The notes beneath the pieces were generated by a model, which searched no databases, was not told the origin of the DNA, and saw only the letters and a list, made by a program, of their open reading frames with translations. A stretch of 64,000 nucleotides of DNA from Desulfovibrio sp. (GTDB lineage: Bacteria > Desulfobacterota > Desulfovibrionia > Desulfovibrionales > Desulfovibrionaceae), in contig JACRDI010000036.1 in the NCBI GenBank assembly GCA_016218665.1, positions 62,001-126,000 on the forward strand. Reading direction: 5' to 3'. Positions 9,094 through 17,706 of the stretch are shown piece by piece. Position 1 is the stretch's first letter; the number at the start of each line of letters is the position of its first letter. Made by a program: the position numbers and the translations under genes.

Positions 9094-9579
9094 CTAGCCC
9101 TTGATGCCGAGTTCAGCGAGCAGCCGTTCGCGCGCGCCGGGGTCCTTCACCAGCTCCTGCACCTTCTTGCGGAACTCCGGCACGTTGGCCAGGGGTCCCT
9201 TGAGGGCCTTCAGGGCCTCGCGCAGCTCCATGAGCTTGGCCAGCTCGGGCACGCTGCGCACCATGGCGTCCGGGTCGAAGTCCTTCAGGCTCTCGAACTT
9301 CATGTTCACGGCCAGCTGCTCGTCCTCCTTGCCGGAGAGGCGGTTGGGCACGTTGAGCTTGAGCTCCAGCCCCTGGCCCTTCAAGACGTCGTTGAAGTTG
9401 TCCTTGTCGATGGACACCGGGTCGCGGTCCTCCACCATGCGGTCGTCGGGCTTCAGGGTGAAATCCCCGAGCACCATGAGCTTGAGGGGCAGCTCGACCT
9501 CTTCCTTGGCGTCGCCCGTGGCCGGCCTGTACACGATGTTGACCCGTTCCTTGGGGGCAACAGAACCTTCCTGCGCCAT
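9094..9579 (-). CDS. tssB: TssB (VipA) contractile sheath small subunit
   Basis: 161 residues of the VipA/TssB family. The N-terminus MAQEGSVAPKERVNIVYRPATGDA is followed by the conserved strand VELPLKLMVLGDFT and the segment LKLNVPNRLSGKEDEQLAVNMKFESLKDFDPD. The C-terminal third is helical (ELAKLMELREALKALKGPL, then a Val/Arg-rich end) and supplies the part that packs on TssC. It forms a tight operon pair with tssC. AAGGAGGAGC stands before ATG 9579, a strong ribosome site. Nothing irregular is seen. Confidence 0.96.
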   Translation of the reverse strand: MAQEGSVAPKERVNIVYRPATGDAKEEVELPLKLMVLGDFTLKPDDRMVEDRDPVSIDKDNFNDVLKGQGLELKLNVPNRLSGKEDEQLAVNMKFESLKDFDPDAMVRSVPELAKLMELREALKALKGPLANVPEFRKKVQELVKDPGARERLLAELGIKG

Positions 9580-9650
9580 GATGCTCCTCCTTCGAACCTT
9601 CAGATTCTCCGCCTGCCGGGGGTCGCGTCCCCGGCCGTCCCGTCACGCCG

Positions 9651-11204
9651 TCAGCCCGCCAGGTGCAGCGCGGCCGATGGCCGGATGCGCGCCGCCCAGG
9701 AGGCGAAATTCCCCGCCTTGGAAAGCCCGGTCTCCCCGCCCAGGCCCATGCCCACCTCCCGCGCGGCGAGAAGCGCCTCCACCGCCAGGTCCGGGTCCCA
9801 GTCCTCCAGGCCCCGGCGCTCCACCTCGGCCACAACTTCCTCCGCCAGGGACATGGCCACCGGCCAGTGCCCGGCCCGGCCCAGGAGCGACATCTGCGCC
9901 AGCTTGAGCCTGAGCCGCGCGGGGCCGTCGGTGGCGCGCCGCGCCGCCTGCCCCAGAATGTCGAGGGCGCCGGCCACGTCCTGCCGGGCGAAATGCTGTT
10001 CCGCTTCCGCCCTGGCCTTGGCGGCCTCGACCATCCCGGCCGCGTCCGTGGCCGCAGCCCCCACATGGCCGTCCGCCCCTTCTTCGCTGGAAGCGAGGGA
10101 TGCCAGCCAGGCCTTGGTGTCCGGGTCGGCGAAGGGCGTGCCGTCGGAGAAGGCCAGGTCGGCCACGCCGGGCAAGAGCCGCAGAAAAAGACGCACCTCG
10201 GCGCAGAGCGCGGCGTGGGCGCGGGCGTAGTCCGGGCCCAGGGCCTCCAGCGCCTTGGCGGCCACGCGGTGGGGATCGAGCCAGAACAGCCAGGCGCTCA
10301 CCTGCTCCTCGGCCATCTGGGCGGCCAGCAGGGGGTTGCCCTGGGTCAGCAGGTTCAGCAGGGCGTTCTTGACCGCCTGCTCCGGCGGAGGAAGCAGGGT
10401 GCGCCCGCCCTCGGCCGGGGGCAGGCCCTCCAGCCGGGCCCAGGCGCCGATGCGCGAGGCGCGCCACGCCCAGGGATCGGCCGGGTCCTCGCGCCCGGCC
10501 AGCGCAGCGAGGTTCAGCGCGGCCTCGGCCAGTTGCATCCGGGCCTGGCGGGCATCTTGAGGGGCCGACTGCGCCGGGACAGCGGCCTGCGCCGCAGCCG
10601 GCCGCTGAGCCTGCCCGGCCGGAACGTCGGCGGAGGCTTCGGGCGCGGGCGCGGCGGAGGGATCGGGCAGCACGTCCAGCCGGTTCAGCAGCTCCAGCAG
10701 GTCGCGCATGGGGGGAAAATCGGGCAGCAGGCCGCCCAGGGTCTCGTCCAGGGCGCGCACGTCGGCGGTCAGGGCGCGGTGGGCCTCCGCGGCAAGGGGC
10801 GGCAGGTCCGTCGCTCCGCGCAGCCAGGCCATGGTCTTCTCCTGCCACCAGGCGAAGGCGGCCATGCGTCCGCGCAGGCGGTTCTTCGGCGGGGTGCAGG
10901 CATCCCAGAAGGTCGTGGCCAGGTCGTTCAGGATGCGCGCGCCCAGGGCCAGCCCGTCCAGGCCCCTGGTCTGCGTAAGGCCCGCGCCAAGGTAGGCCGC
11001 GGCGGTCAGGTCCTTGGCCAGGGTGGAGAGCACCTCCCCCGCGAGGTCGACGACACGGGTCCAGTCCACCGCGCCCCCGGCGGTGACCGAGGACAGCTTG
11101 TCGATCTCCGCCTGGAGTTGGGCGAAAGCCGGCTCGTAGTGCGCGTCCTGCCCTGCCGGCAGGGGAGTCGGTATGGGCGTGCGTCCGATGTCGTCCAGGT
11201 TCAT
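9651..11204 (-). CDS. tssA: TssA-like (ImpA-domain) type VI secretion protein
   Basis: I chose ATG 11204 (MNLDDIGRTPIPTPLPAG), preceded by GGAGCGGAGAAGGG, over an upstream in-frame Met that would add 17 unrelated residues; this gives 517 residues. The N-terminal part (about 1-210) is an ImpA_N-type domain with the usual VDWTRVVDLAGEVLSTLAKDL and a WWQEKTMAWLRG segment. An Ala/Pro-rich linker near 195-235 separates a helical, VasJ-like C-terminal half (RRATDGPARLRLKLAQMSLL near 445). TssA proteins prime and cap the growing sheath and tube. It is the first gene of the operon. Members of this family vary in the C-terminal half, so the exact TssA subclass is uncertain. Confidence 0.88.
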   Translation of the reverse strand: MNLDDIGRTPIPTPLPAGQDAHYEPAFAQLQAEIDKLSSVTAGGAVDWTRVVDLAGEVLSTLAKDLTAAAYLGAGLTQTRGLDGLALGARILNDLATTFWDACTPPKNRLRGRMAAFAWWQEKTMAWLRGATDLPPLAAEAHRALTADVRALDETLGGLLPDFPPMRDLLELLNRLDVLPDPSAAPAPEASADVPAGQAQRPAAAQAAVPAQSAPQDARQARMQLAEAALNLAALAGREDPADPWAWRASRIGAWARLEGLPPAEGGRTLLPPPEQAVKNALLNLLTQGNPLLAAQMAEEQVSAWLFWLDPHRVAAKALEALGPDYARAHAALCAEVRLFLRLLPGVADLAFSDGTPFADPDTKAWLASLASSEEGADGHVGAAATDAAGMVEAAKARAEAEQHFARQDVAGALDILGQAARRATDGPARLRLKLAQMSLLGRAGHWPVAMSLAEEVVAEVERRGLEDWDPDLAVEALLAAREVGMGLGGETGLSKAGNFASWAARIRPSAALHLAG

Positions 11205-11297
11205 CCCTTCTCCGCTCCGGGAAAATGCCCAACAAATCTGGGTGAACAAGGCCATGCGGCGCTGGGCCGAAAGGCCAAGTGCAATGTACGCAACTTT

Positions 11298-11326
11298 AGA
11301 CTACCCAACAAGGCACCCCAAGTAAA
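11298..11326 (-). promoter_or_regulatory. Candidate sigma-70 promoter for the type VI secretion operon
   Basis: On the minus strand TTTACT (11326-11321) is followed by a 17-nt spacer and TAGTCT (11303-11298), about 94 nt ahead of tssA. Each hexamer departs from consensus, so this is only a plausible promoter. I found no GG-N10-GC sigma-54 element between 11205 and 11641 on this strand. The stretch 11205-11641 holds no gene that I can support. Besides this candidate and the plus-strand promoter near 11546, I see nothing definite in it. Confidence 0.3.
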
Positions 11327-11545
11327 CCCCTCGAATCCCAGCCAGATGAAGGCCATGACCCCGGTTTGCGCACGCGCCAGCCAAGCGCCGGCGGAGACGG
11401 ACCCTCCTCCGCTTCTCTGACTCTCTTGTGCCCCGAGTACCCCAAAAAGCCAAGCTCTTTTCTTGCGGCCGCCGACAAGCTGCCCGGCCACGCGCCACCG
11501 GCGGAAAATATACGCAGTTTTGGCCCGCCACGTACCTCCAGACTC

Positions 11546-11575
11546 TTGCGCCCGGTTCCTCCCCTGCGCTACAGT
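11546..11575 (+). promoter_or_regulatory. Candidate promoter for the solute-binding protein/kinase operon
   Basis: TTGCGC (11546-11551), an 18-nt spacer and TACAGT (11570-11575) form a moderate sigma-70-like match 66 nt upstream of ATG 11642. It is the best candidate in the gap, but untested. Confidence 0.3.
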
Positions 11576-11641
11576 TCCTACAAACGGAGCCCCATGGGCC
11601 GGCCCCGCCCTCTCCGGACGGCGCGACCGAAGGAGCGCGAA

Positions 11642-12535
11642 ATGCACGCAGCTTCACGGTTTCTCAATTTCCTGCTGGCCGTCTGCCTTGTCCTGGCGGC
11701 AACGGCCGGCGCCAGCGCCGCCCCGCGCGACCTGCCAGAGGTGAAAGCCAGCGGCGAGCTGCGCCACCTGGGCTTTGCCTACGCCAACTTCATCACCGGC
11801 CAGGGCGACGGCTTGGACGTGGACCTCATGCGCCTGTTCGCCAAGCACCTGGGCGTGCGCTACGTTTTCGTGCCCGCGGACTGGGACACCCTCTTCCCGG
11901 ACCTCACGGGCCGCAAGATCAGGCTCCAAGGCGCGGAAGTGGAGATTCTGGGCGAGGCGCCAACCAGGGGCGACGTCATCGCCAGCGGGCTCACCGTGCT
12001 GCCCTGGCGGCAAAAGCTGGTGGACTTCTCCACCCCCACCTTTCCCACCCAGGTGTGGCTGGTGGTGAAGGCCGAGTCCAAGGTCACGCCCATCACCCCC
12101 AGCGGCGACATCAGGAAGGACATGGAGCGCACCCGGGCCAAGCTGCGCGGCCTGACGCTCCTGTGCAAGAGCGGCACCTGCCTCGACCCGGCCCTGTTCA
12201 ACCTGGAACCCACCGGCGCCAAGCCCAGGCTCTTCCAGGGCAGCCTGAACGACCTGGCCCCCGCGCTCATCCTGAAGGACGAGACCGACGCCATCCTGCT
12301 TGACGTGCCCGACGCCCTGGTCGCCCTGCAGAAGTTCCCGGGAAAGATGAAGATAATCGGCCCGATGAGCGACAGGCAGGACATGGCCGTGGCCTTCTCC
12401 CGGCAGTCCCCCCGCCTGCGCGAGGAGTTCGAGCGCTTCTACGCCGGGCTCAAGCGAAGCGGCGAGTATGAGCGGATGATCAAGCGGTATTATCCCTTCG
12501 TGGGGACATACTTCCCCAACTACTTCAAGAGGTAG
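11642..12535 (+). CDS. Periplasmic amino-acid-type solute-binding protein (SBP_bac_3-like)
   Basis: AAGGAG lies 7 nt before ATG 11642, which fixes the start over longer in-frame extensions; the product has 297 residues. A cleavable signal peptide (MHAASRFLNFLLAVCLVLAATAGASA) leads to a mature chain of the type-2 periplasmic binding fold. GELRHLGFAYANFITGQGDGLDVDLMRLFAKHLG matches the first lobe, followed by GRKIRLQGAEVEIL and a second lobe with DETDAILLDVPDAL. A CKSGTC pair could form a disulfide. No permease or ATPase gene is nearby. Instead a membrane histidine kinase starts 10 nt downstream, so the protein may act as the ligand receptor for that kinase rather than in transport. The ligand cannot be read from the sequence. 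Confidence 0.85.
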   Translation: MHAASRFLNFLLAVCLVLAATAGASAAPRDLPEVKASGELRHLGFAYANFITGQGDGLDVDLMRLFAKHLGVRYVFVPADWDTLFPDLTGRKIRLQGAEVEILGEAPTRGDVIASGLTVLPWRQKLVDFSTPTFPTQVWLVVKAESKVTPITPSGDIRKDMERTRAKLRGLTLLCKSGTCLDPALFNLEPTGAKPRLFQGSLNDLAPALILKDETDAILLDVPDALVALQKFPGKMKIIGPMSDRQDMAVAFSRQSPRLREEFERFYAGLKRSGEYERMIKRYYPFVGTYFPNYFKR

Positions 12536-12545
12536 CAGCCCAAGC

Positions 12546-15317
12546 ATGGCCGCTGGCGGAGGTACGGGGTTGGATCGGGACGGGCTGTTGCGCCACGCGG
12601 GCAGATTTCTGCGGCCAAGGCATCTGCTGCCGGCCGCCGGGGTGCTGCTCACATGCCTCATCCTGGCCATGCTCTGGTCCATGCACGCGTCCTCCGTGGC
12701 CAAGGAACGGGAGACCACCCTGCGGCTCATCGAGGACGTGCGCGGCGCGGCCGACACGGTGGGCTATTTCTTCTACGAGCGCGCCAACGACATGCGCACC
12801 GCGGCGGACAACCGCCAGATCCTGGCCTATTTCGAAAACAAGGCCCTGGGCATGTCCGAGGAGTATGGCCTGCTGGCCAGCCGTCTGGCCATAGGCGAAC
12901 ACCTGGCCAAGATCCTGCGCGACAGGCGCCTGCGCGACGCGCCCATCTACTCCGGCCTGGCCCTGCTGGACACGGCCGGCACGGTCATCGCCGAAAGCGG
13001 GGCCGAGTCCGGTTTCGGCGCGGGCAGCCCCTGGCGCAGCTTCCTCTCCGCCGGCGACCCCGGCCACTCCCTGTTCACCGTGGACTACGCCGCCGCGCCC
13101 CCGGCCGCGGTGCTCCGCCAGCCGGTGGTCCTGGGCGGCCAGTTGGCCGGGCACGTGCTGGCGCGCATCCCCCTGGAGCGGCTGCTGCCGCACCTGTTGC
13201 GCGCGCCCGCGGCCAACGCGCACTTCACCTGCATCACCGACGGCCGCCATCCCGTGGCCAGGCTCGCGGGGCATTACACGCCCTCCCTGGTGAACGAGGT
13301 GCCCGAGCCCAAGGCCGGCGAGCCCTACATCGCCCGCCGCCTGGACGCCGCCAGCAGCGGCGACGAGGGAACCGAGCACTTCGCCGTGTGGGCGCCGGTG
13401 GAGCACACCCCCCTGCGGGTCCTCACCATCGTGGAGGCGGAGGAGCTCCTGGGGCCGTTCACGCCCTGGCTCGTCACGGCCGTGGCCGGGCTGCTGTGCG
13501 CCTTCACCCTGGCCGCGCTGGTGCTGGCCTGGCGCGCCGGCTCGAAGCAGCTGGTGCTCTCCGCCCGGCTGGAGGAGAAGACCCAGGCCGAGGCGGCCAT
13601 ACGACAAAAGGCCAGCGAGCTGGAGCAGCTGCTGGACAGCCTGCCCGGCTACGCCTTCTTCAAGGACGCCCAGGGCCGCTACCTGATGGGCAACGCCAGC
13701 CTGCGCCGCATGGTGGGGCTGACGCCGGAGGAGCTTTGCGGCCGCAACGACCGCGAGCTCTTCCCCCCGGAGCTGGCGGAAAAATACATGGCTGATGACA
13801 CGCGCATTCTCTCCGGCCGGGAGGAACGGCTGGAAACCGAGGACAGCGTGCCCGACGCAGACGGCTTCCGCGACGTGCTGACGCGCAAGGTGGCCGTGCG
13901 CGGCGACGCGGGCCAGGTCATCGGCCTCATCGGCCTGGGGTACGACATCACCGAAAAGAAGCGCGTGGAGCGCGAACTGACCGCGGCCTACGCCGAGATG
14001 GAGCAGCGCGTGGAGCAGCGCACCCGGCAGCTGGCCCGCACCAACGACCTGCTCCTGGCGGAGATAGCCGAGCGCAAGCAGGCCCTGCGCGAGGTGAACC
14101 TGGTGCTCTCGTCCATCTCGGCCATGCTGGTGGGCGTCGATATGGAAGGCCGCGTGCGCAAGTGGAACGAGGCCGCGGCCGGGGTGTTTCAGATGCCGGA
14201 GGAACGCTGCCTGGGGCGCGAGTTCTCCGCCCTGCCCCTGCCCTGGGACTGGGACCGCGTGCTCGCCGCCCTGGGGAGCTGCCGGGCCGAGCGCCGCGCC
14301 GTGAAGCTGAACAACCTGTGGTACGAGCGCGCCGACGGCAAGGACGGCTTCCTCTTCCTCACCGTGAGCCCCATCCTGGACGAGGACGGCGGCTTCGAGG
14401 GCGTGCTCGTCCTCGGCACGGACATCACCGACTTCAAGGTGCTGGAGGCGCAGCTGGCCCAGGCCCAGAAGCTGGAGTCCATCGGCCAGCTGGCCGCGGG
14501 CATCGCGCACGAGATCAACACCCCGACCCAGTACGTGGGCGACACCATGACCTTTCTGCGCGACGCCAACGCCGACCTGCTGCGCGTGCTGGACATGGTG
14601 GCCCCCCTGGCCCGCGCCGCCCGGCCCGGCCAGGCCGATCAGACAGGCCAGGCCGATCAGCCCGTTCAGGCAGATCAGGCAGACCGGCAAGGCCTGCGGG
14701 CCGTGGCCGCCGCCCTGGAGGACATCGAGTACCCCTTCCTGCGCGAGGAGATGCCCCTGTCCTTCACCCGGGCCAAGGGCGGCATAGAGCGCGTCAGCGG
14801 CATCGTGCGGGCCATGCGCAGCTTCTCCCACCCCGGGCAGGGCGAGAAGAAGGGCGTGGACCTGAACGAGGCCCTGGTCAACACCATCACGGTCTCGCGC
14901 AACGAGTGGAAGTACGTGGCCGAGATGGAGACCGACCTGGACCCCGGCCTGCCGCGCGTGGTGTGCCTGCCGGCGGAGATGAACCAGGTGTTCCTGAACA
15001 TCATGGTCAACGCCGCCCACGCCGTGGGGCAGGCCGTGTACGGCACGGACCGGCGCGGGGTCATCCGCGTGCGCACCGCCCAGGAGGAAGGCGGGGTGGT
15101 GGTGTCCATCTCCGACACGGGCACAGGCATACCCGCTGCCGTGCAGGGCAAGATCTTCGACCCCTTCTTCACCACCAAGGAGGTGGGCAAGGGCACGGGC
15201 CAGGGCCTCACCCTGGCCTACGACATCGTGGTCAACCGTCACGGCGGGACCATCACCTTCGAGACGGAGGAAGGCCGCGGCACCACCTTCCACATCCACC
15301 TGCCCCTGGGCTGGTGA
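12546..15317 (+). CDS. Membrane sensor histidine kinase with two PAS domains
   Basis: 923 residues. One membrane helix near 28-47 and another near 316-336 bracket a periplasmic sensor region of about 270 residues. Two PAS domains follow (about 370-480 and 525-640), separated by a coiled coil. The HisKA phosphoacceptor is H655 in AAGIAHEINTPTQYVGD. The ATPase has NQVFLNIMVNAAHAV (N box), DTGTGIP (G1) and FFTTKEVGKGTGQGL (F/G2), all intact. A repeat-derived Gln/Ala/Asp-rich insert (residues about 695-715) sits between the two DHp helices. The gene follows the solute-binding gene by 10 nt and precedes two response-regulator genes by 16 nt, so the likely phosphotransfer partners are those regulators. 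The stimulus is unknown. Confidence 0.92.
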   Translation: MAAGGGTGLDRDGLLRHAGRFLRPRHLLPAAGVLLTCLILAMLWSMHASSVAKERETTLRLIEDVRGAADTVGYFFYERANDMRTAADNRQILAYFENKALGMSEEYGLLASRLAIGEHLAKILRDRRLRDAPIYSGLALLDTAGTVIAESGAESGFGAGSPWRSFLSAGDPGHSLFTVDYAAAPPAAVLRQPVVLGGQLAGHVLARIPLERLLPHLLRAPAANAHFTCITDGRHPVARLAGHYTPSLVNEVPEPKAGEPYIARRLDAASSGDEGTEHFAVWAPVEHTPLRVLTIVEAEELLGPFTPWLVTAVAGLLCAFTLAALVLAWRAGSKQLVLSARLEEKTQAEAAIRQKASELEQLLDSLPGYAFFKDAQGRYLMGNASLRRMVGLTPEELCGRNDRELFPPELAEKYMADDTRILSGREERLETEDSVPDADGFRDVLTRKVAVRGDAGQVIGLIGLGYDITEKKRVERELTAAYAEMEQRVEQRTRQLARTNDLLLAEIAERKQALREVNLVLSSISAMLVGVDMEGRVRKWNEAAAGVFQMPEERCLGREFSALPLPWDWDRVLAALGSCRAERRAVKLNNLWYERADGKDGFLFLTVSPILDEDGGFEGVLVLGTDITDFKVLEAQLAQAQKLESIGQLAAGIAHEINTPTQYVGDTMTFLRDANADLLRVLDMVAPLARAARPGQADQTGQADQPVQADQADRQGLRAVAAALEDIEYPFLREEMPLSFTRAKGGIERVSGIVRAMRSFSHPGQGEKKGVDLNEALVNTITVSRNEWKYVAEMETDLDPGLPRVVCLPAEMNQVFLNIMVNAAHAVGQAVYGTDRRGVIRVRTAQEEGGVVVSISDTGTGIPAAVQGKIFDPFFTTKEVGKGTGQGLTLAYDIVVNRHGGTITFETEEGRGTTFHIHLPLGW
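14628..14690 (+). repeat. 18-bp tandem repeat within the histidine kinase coding sequence
   Basis: GGCCAGGCCGATCAG occurs at 14628-14642 and again at 14646-14660, an 18-bp period. A decayed third copy ends at 14678 and traces of a fourth follow. In frame it encodes GQADQT, GQADQP and VQADQA, a polar insert in the dimerisation domain. Because the unit is a multiple of three, copy-number change would keep the frame. Confidence 0.85.
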
Positions 15318-15333
15318 TTCCCGGGACACGGAC

Positions 15334-16548
15334 ATGGCCAAGCCGCGCATACTTTTCGTGGACGACGAGCAGGACGTGCTGGACAGCCTGCGCCTTTTGC
15401 TGCGGCCCCAGCGCCAGCGCTGGGACATGGCCTTCGCGGCCGGCGGGCCCGCCGCCCTGGCCCTCATGGCCGGGCAGGACTTCGACGTGGTGCTGAGCGA
15501 CATGCGCATGCCCGGCATGGACGGGGCGCAGCTTTTGGCCGAGGTGGCCCAGCGCTCGCCCAACACCGTGCGCATGGTCCTTTCCGGCTATTCCGACAAG
15601 GAAACCGCGCTGCGCACGGTGCGCCTGGCCCACCAGTACCTCACCAAGCCCTGCCCCCCGGAGGAGCTGATCCAGGCCGTGGACAAGGCCCTGAGCCTGC
15701 GCGGCGTCATCAACAGCGACCGCCTCAAGCGGCTCATCCACCGGGTGGACACGCTGCCCGCCCTGCCCCCGCTCTACCAGCGCCTCATGGGCGAGCTCTC
15801 CAAGGACAACGCCTCCCTCAAGCACGTGGGCGACATCATCTGCCGCGACACGGGCATGTGCACAAGCATCCTGCGCATGGTGAACTCGTCCTTCTTCGGC
15901 CTGCCGGCGCATGTTTCCAGCGTGCACCACGCGGTCAAGCTCCTCGGGGTGGAGACCATCCGCGCCCTGGTGCTCACCTTCGAGCTTTTCTCCACCACGG
16001 CCGCCGGACCCGCCGTGCCCGGCGCGTGGCTGGAATCCCTGGGGGCCCACAGCCTGCGCACGGCCTGCTACTGCCGGGCCATGGCCGAGGCCGAGCTCTC
16101 GGACGCCACCGGGCGCGACGACAGCTTCATCGCCGGACTGCTGCACGACCTGGGCAAGCTGGTGCTGGCCAGCGCCCTGGGCGACGAATACGCCGGGACG
16201 CGGGCGGCCGCCCTGCGCCAGGGCCGCCCCCTGCACGAAGCGGAGCGCGAGGCCTTCGGCGCGAACCATGCCGAGGCCGGAGCCTATCTGTTGAGCCTCT
16301 GGGGCTTCAAGGACGCCATCACCGAGGCCGTATGCGCCCACCACGACCCCGGCCGCCTGCACTGCGCGGAGTTCTCCCCCCTGGTTGCGGTTGCAGTAGC
16401 CAACCATTTCGACCACGAGCTTTCACCCATGCTGGCCGGACCGGAATCCGGCGGGCACGTGCTGCCCGGCATCAGCCGGGGGGACTACGCGGAGAGGCTC
16501 AAGCAATGGCGCAGCCTGTGCCTGGGCGCGCGCGACGAGGAGGACTAG
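15334..16548 (+). CDS. Response regulator with HDOD output domain
   Basis: 404 residues. An N-terminal receiver (1-125) has the acidic pair D10/D11, phosphoacceptor D56 in VVLSDMRMPGMDG, and YLTKPCPPEEL around the conserved Lys. Residues about 140-340 form an HDOD domain: TLPALPPLYQRLMGELSKDNASLKHVGDIICRDTGM, then NSSFFGLPAHVSSVHHAVKLLGVETIRALVL, and IAGLLHDLGKLVLA with the HD-like pair. HDOD domains act as signalling platforms, usually without confirmed hydrolase activity. It lies 16 nt after the kinase gene and abuts the next regulator, so it is probably a direct target of that kinase. Confidence 0.92.
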   Translation: MAKPRILFVDDEQDVLDSLRLLLRPQRQRWDMAFAAGGPAALALMAGQDFDVVLSDMRMPGMDGAQLLAEVAQRSPNTVRMVLSGYSDKETALRTVRLAHQYLTKPCPPEELIQAVDKALSLRGVINSDRLKRLIHRVDTLPALPPLYQRLMGELSKDNASLKHVGDIICRDTGMCTSILRMVNSSFFGLPAHVSSVHHAVKLLGVETIRALVLTFELFSTTAAGPAVPGAWLESLGAHSLRTACYCRAMAEAELSDATGRDDSFIAGLLHDLGKLVLASALGDEYAGTRAAALRQGRPLHEAEREAFGANHAEAGAYLLSLWGFKDAITEAVCAHHDPGRLHCAEFSPLVAVAVANHFDHELSPMLAGPESGGHVLPGISRGDYAERLKQWRSLCLGARDEED

Positions 16549-17706
16549 GTGACGAAGAGAATCCTGTTCGTCGATGACGAGGAGGCGGTGCTCGACAGCT
16601 TCCGCCACATGCTGCGCAGGCAGTTCGAGGTCTACACGGCACTGGGCCCCGTGCAGGGGCTCAAGGCCATCCAGGGCTCGGAGCGCTTCGCGGTGGTCGT
16701 CTCCGACCTCAAGATGCCCAGCATGGACGGCATCACCTTCCTAAGCCGCGTGCGCGACCTCTCGCCCGATACTGTGCGCATCATGCTCACCGGCTTCGCC
16801 GACGTGGAAGTGGCCATGAGCGCGGTGAACGAGGGCCAGGTGTTCCGCTTCCTCACCAAGCCCTGCCCGCAGGAGACCCTGACCAAGGCCCTTTTGGCCG
16901 GGCTGGAGCAGCACCGCCTGCTCATGGCCGAGCGCGAGCTTCTGCGCGGCACCCTGCGCGGCAGCATCCAGGTGCTCACCGAGGCCCTGAGCCTGGCCAA
17001 CCCCGAGGCCTACGGCCGGGCCCACCGCATCAAGAGCATCGTGCGCAGGCTGGCCCAGGCCGCGGGCATCCCCGTGACCTGGGAGCTCGACCTCGCGGCC
17101 ATGCTCTCGCACATCGGCTGCATGTCGCTGCCGCGCACCGTGTTGGAAAAGATCGCAGGCGGCCAGGACCTGACGCCCGAGGAGCGCGCCCTGTACGACA
17201 GCCACCCCGCCGTGGGCGCGGCGCTCTTGGAGCACATCCCCAGGCTTGCGCCCGTGGCCGAGATCATCGCCCTGCAGCACGAGCGCCACGACGACTGCGC
17301 CTGTCCGGGCAAGCACCTGCCGGCCCGGCTGCTCAAGCTCGCCACGGACTACGACATGCTGGAGAGCCGCGGCATGCCCCCGGCGGACATCCTGAAGAGC
17401 ATGGAGGCGGACCTAAGCGGCTACGACCCCGTGCTCTTCCAGGCCCTGGCGCAGTCGTACGGCCAGATGGCGGACACGGTCCTGCGCCGCGTCATGATCA
17501 ACGAGCTGGCCGAGGGCATGGTGCTGGAGGAAGGCATCGTGTCCGAGCAGGGCCTGCTGCTACTGGCCAAGGGCACGGAGATCAACGCCGTCTCCATCCA
17601 GCGCATGCGGCAGTCGGCCCAGCGCTTCCAGGTGGTGGAGCCGGTGACCGTGCGCATGCCCGCGCACCAGGAGCACCCGGCCGGGGCCGCGCCAGCCGCT
17701 ACTTGA
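16549..17706 (+). CDS. Response regulator with degenerate HD-GYP-like output domain
   Basis: Start GTG 16549 immediately follows the previous stop; GAGGAGG just upstream supplies the ribosome site. 385 residues. The receiver has D9/D10, D53 in VVVSDLKMPSMDG and FLTKPCP. The output domain (about 140-300) follows HD-GYP order (GRAHRIKSIVRRLAQAAG, LDLAAMLSHIGCMSLP, LTPEERALYDSHPAVGAALL). However, the catalytic LHDIGK is LSHIGC, and the HHE..DGxGYP block is QHERHDDCACPGKHLP. The metal-binding His-Asp pair and the GYP triad are therefore lost, so c-di-GMP hydrolysis is unlikely. A signalling or binding role for the output domain is inferred. Its last 8 nt overlap the convergent permease gene. Confidence 0.9.
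   Translation: MTKRILFVDDEEAVLDSFRHMLRRQFEVYTALGPVQGLKAIQGSERFAVVVSDLKMPSMDGITFLSRVRDLSPDTVRIMLTGFADVEVAMSAVNEGQVFRFLTKPCPQETLTKALLAGLEQHRLLMAERELLRGTLRGSIQVLTEALSLANPEAYGRAHRIKSIVRRLAQAAGIPVTWELDLAAMLSHIGCMSLPRTVLEKIAGGQDLTPEERALYDSHPAVGAALLEHIPRLAPVAEIIALQHERHDDCACPGKHLPARLLKLATDYDMLESRGMPPADILKSMEADLSGYDPVLFQALAQSYGQMADTVLRRVMINELAEGMVLEEGIVSEQGLLLLAKGTEINAVSIQRMRQSAQRFQVVEPVTVRMPAHQEHPAGAAPAAT

Noticed and set aside
11205-11641. Search for a sigma-54 promoter ahead of the type VI operon, since many such operons use one.
   Set aside because: No GG-N10-GC match found on the minus strand; only a weak sigma-70-like candidate remains.
14628-14690. Direct repeats considered as a possible CRISPR remnant.
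   Set aside because: There are no spacers, the unit is 18 bp in frame, and it encodes a continuous protein segment.
12525-15575. A 1000-codon minus-strand frame opposite the PAS histidine kinase.
   Set aside because: Antisense shadow without a ribosome site or recognisable domain.
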